Assembly: GCA_002724415.1 (NCBI GenBank) | Contig: PBOU01000031.1 | Location: forward strand, 13,620 to 73,383 | Direction: 5' to 3' | DNA from: Planctomycetaceae bacterium | GTDB lineage: Bacteria > Planctomycetota > Planctomycetia > Planctomycetales > Planctomycetaceae | Length of the DNA: 59,764 bases | Shown here: in pieces, positions 47,336 through 55,976 of the stretch | How the letters are laid out: each line of letters opens with the position of its first letter | Numbering within the stretch: the first letter of the stretch is position 1 | Translations under genes and position numbers: made by a program | Notes under the pieces: model-generated | The model's input: the letters and a program-made list of their open reading frames with translations, nothing else | The model's database searches: none | What the model was told of the DNA's origin: nothing

Positions 47336-47653
47336 ATGGCAGAATTTCAGGCCGTGGCCAGGACCGATGAGATCCCCGAGGGTGAAGGGCGAGCGTTCGC
47401 GGTCTCCGGTCGCATGGTCGCCGTTTTTTTCAAGGACGGTACCTACCACGCGATCAATGACAGTTGTCCTCACATGGGAGCCTCGTTGGCGACCGGCTGG
47501 GTCGAGGACAACCAGGTCACCTGCCCATGGCACGCCTGGCGGTTTTGCATTTCCGACGGCACCTGGCTGGACAACCCGGAATCGGATCTCAAGACCGACT
47601 GCTACGAGGTGCGGGTGGTCGAGGATGAAATCCAGGTGTTGATACCGGAGTAG
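47336..47653 (+). CDS. Rieske [2Fe-2S] ferredoxin-type protein
   Basis: A 105-residue soluble protein with the Rieske cluster ligands C44/H46 in CPHMGA and C63/H66 in CPWHAW. There is no signal peptide or membrane anchor. The size and layout match NirD and the small ferredoxin component of Rieske oxygenases. It should carry electrons in the cytosol, but no reductase or oxygenase is next to it. A ribosome site GAGGAG is near 47320. It converges with the UPF0173 hydrolase gene. Confidence 0.9.
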   Translation: MAEFQAVARTDEIPEGEGRAFAVSGRMVAVFFKDGTYHAINDSCPHMGASLATGWVEDNQVTCPWHAWRFCISDGTWLDNPESDLKTDCYEVRVVEDEIQVLIPE

Positions 47654-47664
47654 CCACCTGGCCC

Positions 47665-47681
47665 GGGGGATCTCATCCCCC
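47665..47681. terminator. Short hairpin between convergent genes
   Basis: GGGGGAT and ATCCCCC form a 7-bp stem with a 3-base loop. It sits between the Rieske gene and the UPF0173 gene and includes the stop codon of the latter. There is no T-run, so terminator function is uncertain, although the position between convergent genes fits. Confidence 0.35.
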
Positions 47682-48362
47682 CAGTTCACACGAATCACCC
47701 GGTTGCAACACCAGCGGTTCGGTGTCGGTTTCGGCGCGGACCCGGTCGGCCCATGCGGTCGCGTCCTGGGCAATCAACGGCCACGTGTCGTAGTGGTCGG
47801 GGATCACCCGCCTGGGCTCGATCAGCTTGACGGCCTTCAGTGCGTCGTCGGGACCCATCGTGAAGTTGTCGCCGATCGGCAGGATGGCCAGGTCGATGCC
47901 GTCTTCCCCGATCAGCTTCATGTCGTAGAACAAGCCGGTGTCGGCTGCATGGTAGATCGTGCCGTCTGTCAGCTTCAACAGGATCCCACAGGGATTGCCG
48001 CCGTCGGAACCGTCGGGCAGCATGGAGCCGTGGTGAGCGATCGTCAGCTTGACGGTTCCCCATGCGAAGTCGTGCTGGCCGCCGATGTGCTGGGCGTGCG
48101 TGGTGGTCACTCCCTGCCCGGTCAGCCACTCGACGATCTCGTGATTGGCAATCACCAGGGCCCCGGTTCGGTTGGCCACGTTGATCGCGTCCCCGACGTG
48201 ATCACCGTGACCGTGGCTGAGAATGATCACATCGGCCGGCACCTCCTCGGCGGTCATCGAGGCTGATGGGTTTCCGGTCAGGAACGGATCGATCAGGACA
48301 CGTGTTCCATTGGTCTCGACCAGGAAGGTGCCATGCCCCAGGAAGGTCACAGTGGTCGCCAT
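47673..48362 (-). CDS. UPF0173-type metal-dependent hydrolase (metallo-beta-lactamase fold)
   Basis: A 229-residue cytosolic protein. The metal motif HGHGDH lies at LSHGHGDHVGDA, with further histidines in IAHHGSMLP and the C-terminal PDHYDTWPL. This set and the length match UPF0173/YtkL proteins. The start MATTVTFLGHGTFLVE is typical. The physiological substrate of the family is not settled; hydrolysis of a small ester or thioester is often assumed. It follows pgi after 38 bases on the same strand. Confidence 0.9.
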   Translation of the reverse strand: MATTVTFLGHGTFLVETNGTRVLIDPFLTGNPSASMTAEEVPADVIILSHGHGDHVGDAINVANRTGALVIANHEIVEWLTGQGVTTTHAQHIGGQHDFAWGTVKLTIAHHGSMLPDGSDGGNPCGILLKLTDGTIYHAADTGLFYDMKLIGEDGIDLAILPIGDNFTMGPDDALKAVKLIEPRRVIPDHYDTWPLIAQDATAWADRVRAETDTEPLVLQPGDSCELGG

Positions 48363-48400
48363 GGTCGGGTGTCTCCTGTCGGGTGCGGCCCCAGGGTGTC

Positions 48401-49765
48401 CTAGCGGCCCAGTTCACTTGTCATGTGTCGCTTGTAACTCTCGACACCAGGCTGTCCGAACGGGTTGATGCCGGTGGCGTATCCCTCGAGGGTGACGGCC
48501 AGCATCAGCATCTGCAACATGGCTCCCATGGTGAATTCGTCGAGACGGGGCAGCCGGATGTCGGTGGTGGGACGGGCGTCCTCGGCGTAGGCCCGATTGG
48601 TGCCACGCACGGCCGCCTCGAGCACGTCGTGCACGGTGCGGCCGGCCAGACGGTTCAGCCCGTCGATGTCATTGACACGGGCGGGAATCACCAGCGGAGT
48701 GGTCCGCGGTTCATCGATCAGCACGTTGGTGATCAACTTGTCCCGGCGTCCATCCTGGTGCTGTTGTCCACGGCTGTGCAGGTCACGGGTGTTGACCGCC
48801 GTCAGCGGGGTGGCCCCACGCCCGTCCTTGCCGAGGCTTTCGGCCAGCAACTGGTCGTGCCACAGTCCCAGGGATTCCAGGGCCTTGGACCAGACGCTGA
48901 GCACCCTCACCGTCATCCCGTGATGTTCTTCGGCGGTGATGCACGTGGCGGCGTGATCCAGGGCCGGATTGTGTCCCGCGTCGGCCTCGCGAAACACCCG
49001 GGTCATGGCGGCGGCTCCTTCAAGCAGCTTGCGGACATTGAGTCCGAGGATGGAGGCCGGCAACAGGCCAACAGAAGTGAGGACCGAGAAACGGCCTCCG
49101 ATCCCCTCGGGCAGCGTGAAGATGTTCTCGCATCCCAACTCGGTGGCGAGGTCTCTCAACAGGCTCTGGGCACCGGTCACCACGGCCAGCGATTCGCCCA
49201 CCTGTTGGGGGTCCCCCTGTCTCGATTCCAGTGCCGCCAGGAAGACCCGCAAGGAGAGGGCCGTTTCGATCGTGCTGCCCGACTTGCTGGTCACCAGCAG
49301 CCGCCACTTCTGGTCCGAGAATTGGGCCAACCGGTCCAGGAGTGCGACCAGGGAGTTGTTGTCCAGGTTGTCACCCTCGAAGTAGATTCTCGGGGCATTG
49401 TGACGATCGCCGCGGGACCTCTCGTTGTGCAGCGGGTCGCACAGGGCCGAGAACAACGCGCGGGGGCCCATCGATGATCCGCCGATCCCCAGCAAGACGA
49501 TCTCGTCGGCCTGCTCGCGGAATTCCGTGCCGGTCTGCTCGATCCGGGTCAGTTCGGCCTCGTTCTCCAGCAGCCGGGTGGGCCAATCGACGAAATCGAT
49601 GTCGAGTGGGTCAAACGTGTCGGATGCGGTGGATCCCTCGGCGTCCTGGCAGAGCCTGGTCCGGGCGTCCATCAGTCGATCGACGACACCGGCCCGTGCA
49701 TTGGCATCAAGAACCGCGTCGGCGGCGGAAAAGTCATACAGTGGCAGTGTCGTCGGGTCGCTCAT
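48401..49765 (-). CDS. pgi: Glucose-6-phosphate isomerase
   Basis: A 454-residue cytosolic enzyme interconverting glucose-6-phosphate and fructose-6-phosphate. The phosphate-binding parts are LLGIGGSSMGP and VTSKSGSTIET. GGRFSVLTSVGLLPA is the conserved core, and the catalytic Glu-His region and the C-terminal EGYATGINPFGQPGVESYK are complete. The length is closer to the shorter Pgi group than to the 550-residue E. coli enzyme. Downstream at 48362 is the UPF0173 gene. Confidence 0.94.
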   Translation of the reverse strand: MSDPTTLPLYDFSAADAVLDANARAGVVDRLMDARTRLCQDAEGSTASDTFDPLDIDFVDWPTRLLENEAELTRIEQTGTEFREQADEIVLLGIGGSSMGPRALFSALCDPLHNERSRGDRHNAPRIYFEGDNLDNNSLVALLDRLAQFSDQKWRLLVTSKSGSTIETALSLRVFLAALESRQGDPQQVGESLAVVTGAQSLLRDLATELGCENIFTLPEGIGGRFSVLTSVGLLPASILGLNVRKLLEGAAAMTRVFREADAGHNPALDHAATCITAEEHHGMTVRVLSVWSKALESLGLWHDQLLAESLGKDGRGATPLTAVNTRDLHSRGQQHQDGRRDKLITNVLIDEPRTTPLVIPARVNDIDGLNRLAGRTVHDVLEAAVRGTNRAYAEDARPTTDIRLPRLDEFTMGAMLQMLMLAVTLEGYATGINPFGQPGVESYKRHMTSELGR

Positions 49766-49822
49766 CAGCTGTTCGGCCTCATGGTCATGGCCTGGCAGGT
49801 GTGTCGCGGTGCCGGGGCATCC

Positions 49823-50380
49823 TCAGACGTCGTCGGGCGGAGTGATCCCGAAATCCTCGATGGTCAACAGGCTGGTGAAAGGAAGATCGCGTTCGGCGAA
49901 AGTCGCCGCACCGCCCTCCAGCCGGTCGACAATTCCCACCACGTGCACCACGTTGGCTCCGTAGTCCTCGATTCGATTCACAGCCTGCATTGCACTGCCA
50001 CCGGTGGTGACCACGTCGTCAATCACGATCACCCGGGATCCTTCTCCGGCTGGCCCCTCGACGTATTGGCCCGTCCCGTGTCCCTTGGCTTCCTTGCGGA
50101 CCAGAAGTCCTTCCATGGCCACACCGCGCTCGGCCGCGACCGTCAACAGGCCTCCGATGATCGGATCGGCCCCGATCGACATCCCGCTGACCGCGTCGTA
50201 TTCCACATCGGTCAGCAATTCCAGCAATCCCTCGCAGACCAGTCGCAGGCCTTCGGCGTGCAGCGTGATTTGCTTGCTGTCCAGGTAATAGGTCGAGGTG
50301 CGTCCACTGGCGAGAGTGAATTCACCAAACTTGAGGGCTCGCTCGTGAAACAGCGAGATCAGCGCGTCGCGATCGAACAT
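49823..50380 (-). CDS. pyrE: Orotate phosphoribosyltransferase
   Basis: A 185-residue cytosolic enzyme of pyrimidine synthesis, forming OMP from orotate and PRPP. The N-terminal FTLASGRTSTYYLDSKQITL is the orotate-site signature, GADPIIGG follows, and the PRPP-binding loop reads VIVIDDVVTTGGSA. ATG 50380 is chosen because the conserved part starts with FDRDALISLF; an upstream in-frame ATG at 50431 adds a Pro/Arg leader. It follows the L,D-transpeptidase gene after 63 bases on the same strand. Confidence 0.93.
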   Translation of the reverse strand: MFDRDALISLFHERALKFGEFTLASGRTSTYYLDSKQITLHAEGLRLVCEGLLELLTDVEYDAVSGMSIGADPIIGGLLTVAAERGVAMEGLLVRKEAKGHGTGQYVEGPAGEGSRVIVIDDVVTTGGSAMQAVNRIEDYGANVVHVVGIVDRLEGGAATFAERDLPFTSLLTIEDFGITPPDDV

Positions 50381-50443
50381 GGTGACACCGGCCCCGGTGA
50401 ACCGGGATCTGGGGATGGGTGAGGGGATCAACAGCCCGCCATC

Positions 50444-51547
50444 TTAGCGGTGGATCACCACTTCACAACCGGTCACGAGCATCCCGTACAGCAACCGGAT
50501 GTCGTCGTTGCGCAACCGAAGGCATCCTCGCGACTCGGCGCGGCCCACCGATTCGGGTTGGTTGGTCCCATGGATTCCGTATCCCTCGCCCAGGTCGATC
50601 CAGAATCGTCCCAGCGGATTTTCGGGTACCGCGGCTGGAATCACTCGACCGTCGGGATCGGTGTATTGCGGGTCGGGGACCTTGCGGAGAACACGGAAAC
50701 GGCCCAGGGGGGTCGAATGGTCTCGGCCAATGCCAATCTCGAAGCGGCGGACGTACTCGGACCGGGTTCGGACCACCAGCGAAAATTCGCTGAGGTCGAC
50801 GATCACCCGGAATGGGCCGCGGACGACCTTGAGCGTCTGTCCGGACCGGATCTTGCGTGGGCTGACGTGGTTGAGGGCCGCGAGGTACTGCCAGCCGATC
50901 TTGTAGCGGGGAGCGATTGCCGCCAGCGAGTCGCCCGGTTGGATCGTGTGGGCCGGCAGGATGTGGGGGCGGGGTGAAAAGAAAACGGCCCCGGCGGTTC
51001 GCTCGATTCGCTCGGAAATCTTCGACCGCTCTGCGGGTTGCTGGAAATAGATCCAGGACAAAGCCTTGTGGGCGACGACAAGATCTCCGTTGGCGATCAG
51101 GGTGTCGATTTCTGCAAGTGTCCTGGGCCCTGCCGGATCCAATCCGGTGGTGACCGGCTCAATCCGTGGTGTGCCGGCCGGTTGCACCGGGGAACTGGCA
51201 ACCGTCGCCAACTGTTGTTCGGTTGGCCGTGAACCGGTCGGTCGCCAGTTCGCGGCCGTGGCCGTCGGAAACGACGATTCCGACCCGGCGACCACACGCG
51301 GTACGGGCAAGGGGGGCGTGATGGGAGGTTCGAATTGATTGGGCAGCACGACCTGCGTGTCGAGTTCTGCTGCACGGCGAGATTGTTCCAGTGGCGTGTC
51401 GGATAGTGCTGGATTCGTTGCGGCCGGTGCCACGTCGACCGGCCACCAGCCACCACGCCATCCCAGCCACCCGATCGCAACCAGGGTCAGCAGCCCCAGG
51501 CTCATGACACCAAAACCGTTACCTGGGCGTGATCGTCGACGTGCCAT
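50444..51547 (-). CDS. L,D-transpeptidase (YkuD) with LysM domain
   Basis: A 367-residue membrane-anchored protein. The anchor is at about 12-35. A LysM peptidoglycan-binding domain is seen at about 205-250 (HTIQPGDSLAAIAPRYKI...GQTLKVV). The YkuD domain fills 255-367 with the catalytic His326 and Cys342 in HGTNQPESVG and SRGCLRLRN. These enzymes make 3-3 crosslinks in peptidoglycan or attach proteins to it, and they act in the periplasm. ATG 51547 is preferred to the upstream in-frame start at 51631. It supports a peptidoglycan wall in this organism. Confidence 0.92.
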   Translation of the reverse strand: MARRRSRPGNGFGVMSLGLLTLVAIGWLGWRGGWWPVDVAPAATNPALSDTPLEQSRRAAELDTQVVLPNQFEPPITPPLPVPRVVAGSESSFPTATAANWRPTGSRPTEQQLATVASSPVQPAGTPRIEPVTTGLDPAGPRTLAEIDTLIANGDLVVAHKALSWIYFQQPAERSKISERIERTAGAVFFSPRPHILPAHTIQPGDSLAAIAPRYKIGWQYLAALNHVSPRKIRSGQTLKVVRGPFRVIVDLSEFSLVVRTRSEYVRRFEIGIGRDHSTPLGRFRVLRKVPDPQYTDPDGRVIPAAVPENPLGRFWIDLGEGYGIHGTNQPESVGRAESRGCLRLRNDDIRLLYGMLVTGCEVVIHR

Positions 51548-51638
51548 CGTCGGGGCTCCTTGGGCGAACTGCACCGGCTGTTGCGGGCGGGGATGGTAGC
51601 AAACCCGGTCGGGTCCGGCGATGGGAATCATCGCGTGG

Positions 51639-52766
51639 TCAGCCAGCCCGGACGATATACGATCCCGGCAAGCGTCGGACCAGCCGGCTGAGTTCCAGCC
51701 CGGTCAGTACGGCCAGTGTGGTCGGTTCATCCAGTGGGGAGGCCCGGAGCAGTTCATCCAGGTGACGTGGATCGGGTCCGACGATTTCCAGCACCTGTCT
51801 TTCACGGTCATCGAGAGTCAGTTCGCGAGGGATGTGGATTGGTGGGGCTGTCCCGATCTGCACCGGTTTCATCAATGGTCCCAGTTCCTCGAGGATGTCG
51901 TCGACGCAGGTGACCAGCCGGGCACCATCTCGTAGCAGGTCGTGGCACCCCTGGCTGGCCAGGCTGTCCACGGGGCCAGGCATTGCCAGCACGTCGCGGC
52001 CCTGCTCGATCGCATGCCGCGCGGTGTGCTGGGCGCCGCTGCGGCGACCCGCCTCGATGACGATCACGGCCAGGGACAGGCCACTGATGATGCGGTTGCG
52101 CTGTGGGAACAGTCCGGGCAGGGGCCCCTGGTCGAGGCGTGCCTCGGTGAGAATTGCTCCGAAACGGCTGATCGTGTCGGCCAACTCGGCATGTTCGGGC
52201 GGATAGATGCGGTTCACGCCGGTTGCCATCACCGCGATCGTACGTCCGCCGGCGGCCAGGGCGGCCCGGTGGGCCACTCCGTCGATGCCCCTCGCCAGGC
52301 CGCTGATGATCGTCAGCCCGGCTCGCGCCAGTCCACCAGCAATCACCTTGGTCATTCGCCGGCCATAAGCCGTGCACCGCCGGCTGCCGACGATCGCCAC
52401 CGCCACCTGGTCGACCGGTTCGAATTGTCCCTTCAGGTAGAGCAGGTCGGGCGGATCGGGGATCTCTTCGAGCAGAGGAGAGTAGACCGGGTCGCCTCGT
52501 TCGATCAACGAGATTCCCAGCCAACGGCAGCGGTCGACGATTTCGCGGGCCGCATCGCGACTGATTGCCTGGACAATTGCGTCGGCCACGTTGTGGCCGA
52601 CGTGCGGGACCTCGAGCAACCTGTGCCGAGAGGTGCCCAGGATCTCCGTCGCACTGCCCACGTGCTCCAACAGCAGTTGCAGTATCCGGGGACCGACCCC
52701 GGGAACCAGTTGCAGCCGGAGTCGATCCAGCAGCGCCACGTTGTCTTCGTTTGTGTTAGTCACCAT
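51639..52766 (-). CDS. dprA: DNA-processing protein DprA
   Basis: A 375-residue cytosolic protein that loads RecA on incoming single-stranded DNA during transformation. An HhH-like N-terminal part (VPGVGPRILQLL) is followed by the Rossmann-like core with VGSRRCTAYG, SGLARGIDGVAH, GVNRIYPPEH and PQRNRIISGLS. The last 65 residues form a winged-helix domain. ATG 52766 is used because the family part begins soon after it. Its presence means natural competence is possible, though other competence genes are not in this window. Confidence 0.93.
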   Translation of the reverse strand: MVTNTNEDNVALLDRLRLQLVPGVGPRILQLLLEHVGSATEILGTSRHRLLEVPHVGHNVADAIVQAISRDAAREIVDRCRWLGISLIERGDPVYSPLLEEIPDPPDLLYLKGQFEPVDQVAVAIVGSRRCTAYGRRMTKVIAGGLARAGLTIISGLARGIDGVAHRAALAAGGRTIAVMATGVNRIYPPEHAELADTISRFGAILTEARLDQGPLPGLFPQRNRIISGLSLAVIVIEAGRRSGAQHTARHAIEQGRDVLAMPGPVDSLASQGCHDLLRDGARLVTCVDDILEELGPLMKPVQIGTAPPIHIPRELTLDDRERQVLEIVGPDPRHLDELLRASPLDEPTTLAVLTGLELSRLVRRLPGSYIVRAG

Positions 52767-52815
52767 CGGGTGTTCTCCTCTTCGCGTCTGGCGAGTCGAA
52801 CACCGCAGCGACCGG

Positions 52816-52821
52816 ATTCTA
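52816..52821 (-). promoter_or_regulatory. TAGAAT -10-like hexamer upstream of dprA
   Basis: TAGAAT on the minus strand ends 49 bases before the dprA ATG. No clear -35 is found at 16-18 bases. The same hexamer occurs before the genes at 625, 30072 and 39981, which makes it worth noting. Confidence 0.3.
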
Positions 52822-52916
52822 CCGGCCTGGCCTCCGGCTGGGTATGATTCTCTGCAAAATTCCACCCGGTGTGATCTCTGGCACCGTGGTCAACTCGAGG
52901 CAATGCGAGGAGACAG

Positions 52917-53834
52917 ATGGACACGGTTGGAGAACATCCGGGGCACGAGATGGTCGGGCTGGTGGGGGCCGGGCTGCTGGGCCAGGCAATTGCTACCAGG
53001 TTGCTCGCTGCCGGTGTCCCGGTCATCGGCTGGGACGTTCACGAATCGGCGCGCGACGCGTTGGTCGAGAAGGGGGGAGTGGCCGCCAGCGGGCCGGACG
53101 TGGCACTGGGGTGTGGGCGAGTCATCCTGAGCCTGCCGGACGATCGGGTCGTGGCCGAGGTGCTTGGGGAATCCGGTGACTCTCTCGCCAGTGGCACGAT
53201 CGTGATCGATACCACGACCGGCGATCCCGAAAACCAGGCCGAGACGGGAAGACGGTTGGCCGAGCGGGGTGTCTCCTACCTGGATGCCACTGTCGGAGGA
53301 TCGAGCCGTCATGTCCGTGAAGGGACGGCTGTGGTGATGGCCGGGGGCAGCCACGACGCGTTCGTCACGTGTGGTGACCTGTTGAAGACATTCACCTCAC
53401 AGGTGTTTCATGTCGGTGACTGTGGCAGTGGCTCGCGAATGAAACTGGTGGTCAACCTCGTCCTGGGACTCAATCGCGCTGCTTTGGCCGAGGGGTTGGC
53501 TCTGGCCGACGGGTTCGGTCTCGACCTGGACCTGGCACTCCGGTGCCTGCAAGCTGGTCCGGCCTGGTCGCGGGCGATGGACGACAAGGGGCAGAAGATG
53601 ATCGCTGGCCGATTCGAACCCCAGGCTCGACTCAGCCAGCATCTCAAGGACGTCCGATTGATTCTCGAGGCCGGCCGAAATCTCGGCTTGGGTTTGCCGT
53701 TGTCGGGGTTGCACGAGGCGTTGCTGGGCGGGGTCGAGGCGGACGGTTACGGCGACGAGGACAACAGTGCGGTGATCCGGGCCTGGGGTGTACACGGTGA
53801 GGAGGCGTCGACAGAGACCAGGCAACCGGAGTGA
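52917..53834 (+). CDS. NAD(P)-dependent beta-hydroxyacid dehydrogenase (HIBADH-like)
   Basis: A 305-residue cytosolic dehydrogenase of the 3-hydroxyisobutyrate/tartronate semialdehyde reductase family. The Rossmann motif is GAGLLGQAIATRLL (near residues 17-30). DATVGGSSRHV is the substrate-binding loop, and the catalytic Lys is in GSRMKLVVNLVLGLNRAALAEGLAL. The usual C-terminal helical domain is complete. GAGGAGA ends 5 bases before the ATG. The substrate is a beta-hydroxyacid, perhaps tartronate semialdehyde. Confidence 0.9.
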   Translation: MDTVGEHPGHEMVGLVGAGLLGQAIATRLLAAGVPVIGWDVHESARDALVEKGGVAASGPDVALGCGRVILSLPDDRVVAEVLGESGDSLASGTIVIDTTTGDPENQAETGRRLAERGVSYLDATVGGSSRHVREGTAVVMAGGSHDAFVTCGDLLKTFTSQVFHVGDCGSGSRMKLVVNLVLGLNRAALAEGLALADGFGLDLDLALRCLQAGPAWSRAMDDKGQKMIAGRFEPQARLSQHLKDVRLILEAGRNLGLGLPLSGLHEALLGGVEADGYGDEDNSAVIRAWGVHGEEASTETRQPE

Positions 53835-53936
53835 CATCATGCCCCTTGGGCTCCGGTGTCCCAAACGGTTGAGCCGCGTGTTTTGATCGGTGGGTGGCTG
53901 GGTTGCAATCTGGTTGGCCGCGGATGTAATGACACG

Positions 53937-54914
53937 ATGAGAATTGCAATGCGTCGATCACGTGGTTGGTTCCGGTCGGGACTGTTGGCAATGGTCGTGT
54001 GGCTGGTGGCCGCCGGAGTCGACGCCGGTGAACCATCCGATGGTGTTGTCTGCAAAACCGGCAAGGACCGGGTCGAGATCCTGGTGCAGGGACGACCGTT
54101 TGCCGTGTACGTGTTTTCGGACAAGAAGATCAAGCGGCCCTACTTCACCGCGGTGAAGGCTCCTGGCGGACAGCAGGTCACCCGCCATCATCCACCCCGT
54201 CCGGGAGTCGACTCGACTGATCACGACACGATGCATCCGGGAATCCACCTGGCGTTTGGTGACCTGGGTGGCAGTGACTTCTGGCGGAATCGCGGGCAGG
54301 TGGTGCACGACGGTTTCGTGAAGTCGCCGAGTTCCGGTCCGCGGGAGGGGGGCTTCACCGTCCGGAACACGTACCGGTCCGGCACCCGGGTGATTTGCCA
54401 GGAGGTGTGTCGTCACCGGGTGATGCTCCGGCCTCACGGGATCCTGTTGACCTACGAGTCACAGTTTTCCTCGTCGGCGTCCGGGTTCTTTTTTGGAGAC
54501 CAGGAGGAAATGGGGTTGGGCGTGCGAGTGGATCGCGAATTGCGGGTCAAGGGTGGACGGGGCGCCATCATCAACAGCGAGGGACGCAAGAACGAGAAGA
54601 ACGTGTGGGGACGGCCGGCATTGTGGTGCGGTTACAGCGGCATCAAGAAGGGACGCCACATTGGACTGGCACTGATGCCCGATCCTGCGAATTTTCGCAA
54701 GAGTTGGTTCCACGCCCGCGACTACGGCTTCCTGGTCGCCAACCCTTTTGGCCGCAGGGCGTTCACGCGGGGGAAGCCGAGCCGGGTCGACGTGGCCCGT
54801 GGCAAGGTCTTTCGCCTGAATTTTGGAGTGCTGGTCCATGGGACCCCGGCCGGCGAGCCGGTCGACCTGGAGAAGGCCTACGCCGACTTCCTGTCGGTCA
54901 TTGGCGCGAGGTGA
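53937..54914 (+). CDS. PmoA-like DUF6807 secreted protein
   Basis: A 325-residue protein with a signal peptide or anchor (about 12-33: GLLAMVVWLVAAGVDAGE). The DUF6807/PmoA-like fold shows GRPFAVYVF near the start, WGRPALWCGYSG in the middle and the end HARDYGFLVANPFG. Planctomycetes encode many such proteins with sugar-related genes; the name comes from similarity to methane oxygenase PmoA, but no such activity is implied. ATG 53937 was chosen; another ATG lies 12 bases later. It is followed by two Gfo/Idh/MocA genes. Confidence 0.8.
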   Translation: MRIAMRRSRGWFRSGLLAMVVWLVAAGVDAGEPSDGVVCKTGKDRVEILVQGRPFAVYVFSDKKIKRPYFTAVKAPGGQQVTRHHPPRPGVDSTDHDTMHPGIHLAFGDLGGSDFWRNRGQVVHDGFVKSPSSGPREGGFTVRNTYRSGTRVICQEVCRHRVMLRPHGILLTYESQFSSSASGFFFGDQEEMGLGVRVDRELRVKGGRGAIINSEGRKNEKNVWGRPALWCGYSGIKKGRHIGLALMPDPANFRKSWFHARDYGFLVANPFGRRAFTRGKPSRVDVARGKVFRLNFGVLVHGTPAGEPVDLEKAYADFLSVIGAR

Positions 54915-54971
54915 ATCACGGTGTGAGACGCGAAGTTGTCTGTTTCCAGTCATGAAGGGGTGCGACCACCG

Positions 54972-55976
54972 ATGAGTGATACGAGCGGAAGAACGGTTCG
55001 CTGGGGAATTCTCAGTACCGCAAAGATCGGTACCGAGAAAGTGATCCCGGCGATGCAGCAGGGAGAGTTGAGCGAGATCACGGCGATCGCATCCCGGGAT
55101 GCCGACCGGGCCCGTGCCGCGGCCGACGCGCTGGGAATTCCCAAAAGTTATGGCAGTTACGAGGAACTGCTGGCCGATCCCGACATCGATGCGATCTACA
55201 ATCCTCTGCCCAATCACCTGCACGTGTCGTTGTCGATCCAGGCGCTGGAGGCCGGCAAGCACGTGTTGTGCGAGAAACCGATCGGGTTGACCTCGGGAGA
55301 AGGCCAGCAACTGGTCGATGCGGGTGCGGCTCATCCGGAACTGAAACTGATGGAGGCGTTCATGTATCGCCACCATCCCCAGTGGCAACGGGCCCGGCAG
55401 ATCGTCGCCGACGGTGGGGTGGGCGAGTTGCGGACGATCCAGACGGCGTTTGCCTACTTCAACGACGACGGCGAGAACATCCGCAACATCGCCGACATCG
55501 GCGGCGGCGGGATGATGGACATCGGTTGCTACGCGATTTCGGTGGCACGGTTCATTTTTGACGCCGAACCCGACCGCGTGGTGGGGATTGTCGAGTACGA
55601 CGAGACGTTCGGGACCGACCGCCTGGCTTCGGCGATGCTCGATTTCGGACGCGGCACCGGCACCTTCAGTTGTTCGACCCAACTGACGCCATACCAGCGT
55701 GTCAACATTTTCGGGACAACCGGTCGTGTCGAGATCGAGATTCCCTTCAACGCGCCCCCTGATCGGCCGTGCCTGATGTGGCACGAGACGGCGGACGGGA
55801 TCGAGGAGATCGAGTTTCCCATCTGTGATCAGTACACGATCCAGGGCGAGTTGATGAGCCAGGCCATCCTGGATGACACGCCGGTTCCGACCCCGATTGC
55901 CGATGCGGTGGCCAACATGAAGGTGATCGAGGCGGTCTTTGAGAGTGGTCGAACGGGCGGCTGGGTGAATCCGTGA
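54972..55976 (+). CDS. Gfo/Idh/MocA-family oxidoreductase
   Basis: A 334-residue NAD(P)-dependent oxidoreductase. The N-terminal Rossmann domain begins RWGILSTAKIG, and the catalytic motif is CEKPIGLTS with the Lys in EKP. The C-terminal alpha/beta domain contains DIGCYAISVARFIF. Members oxidise or isomerise sugars and inositols. ATG 54972 fits the family start; an upstream in-frame ATG at 54951 is possible. It overlaps the next Gfo/Idh gene by one base, so the two are cotranslated. Confidence 0.92.
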   Translation: MSDTSGRTVRWGILSTAKIGTEKVIPAMQQGELSEITAIASRDADRARAAADALGIPKSYGSYEELLADPDIDAIYNPLPNHLHVSLSIQALEAGKHVLCEKPIGLTSGEGQQLVDAGAAHPELKLMEAFMYRHHPQWQRARQIVADGGVGELRTIQTAFAYFNDDGENIRNIADIGGGGMMDIGCYAISVARFIFDAEPDRVVGIVEYDETFGTDRLASAMLDFGRGTGTFSCSTQLTPYQRVNIFGTTGRVEIEIPFNAPPDRPCLMWHETADGIEEIEFPICDQYTIQGELMSQAILDDTPVPTPIADAVANMKVIEAVFESGRTGGWVNP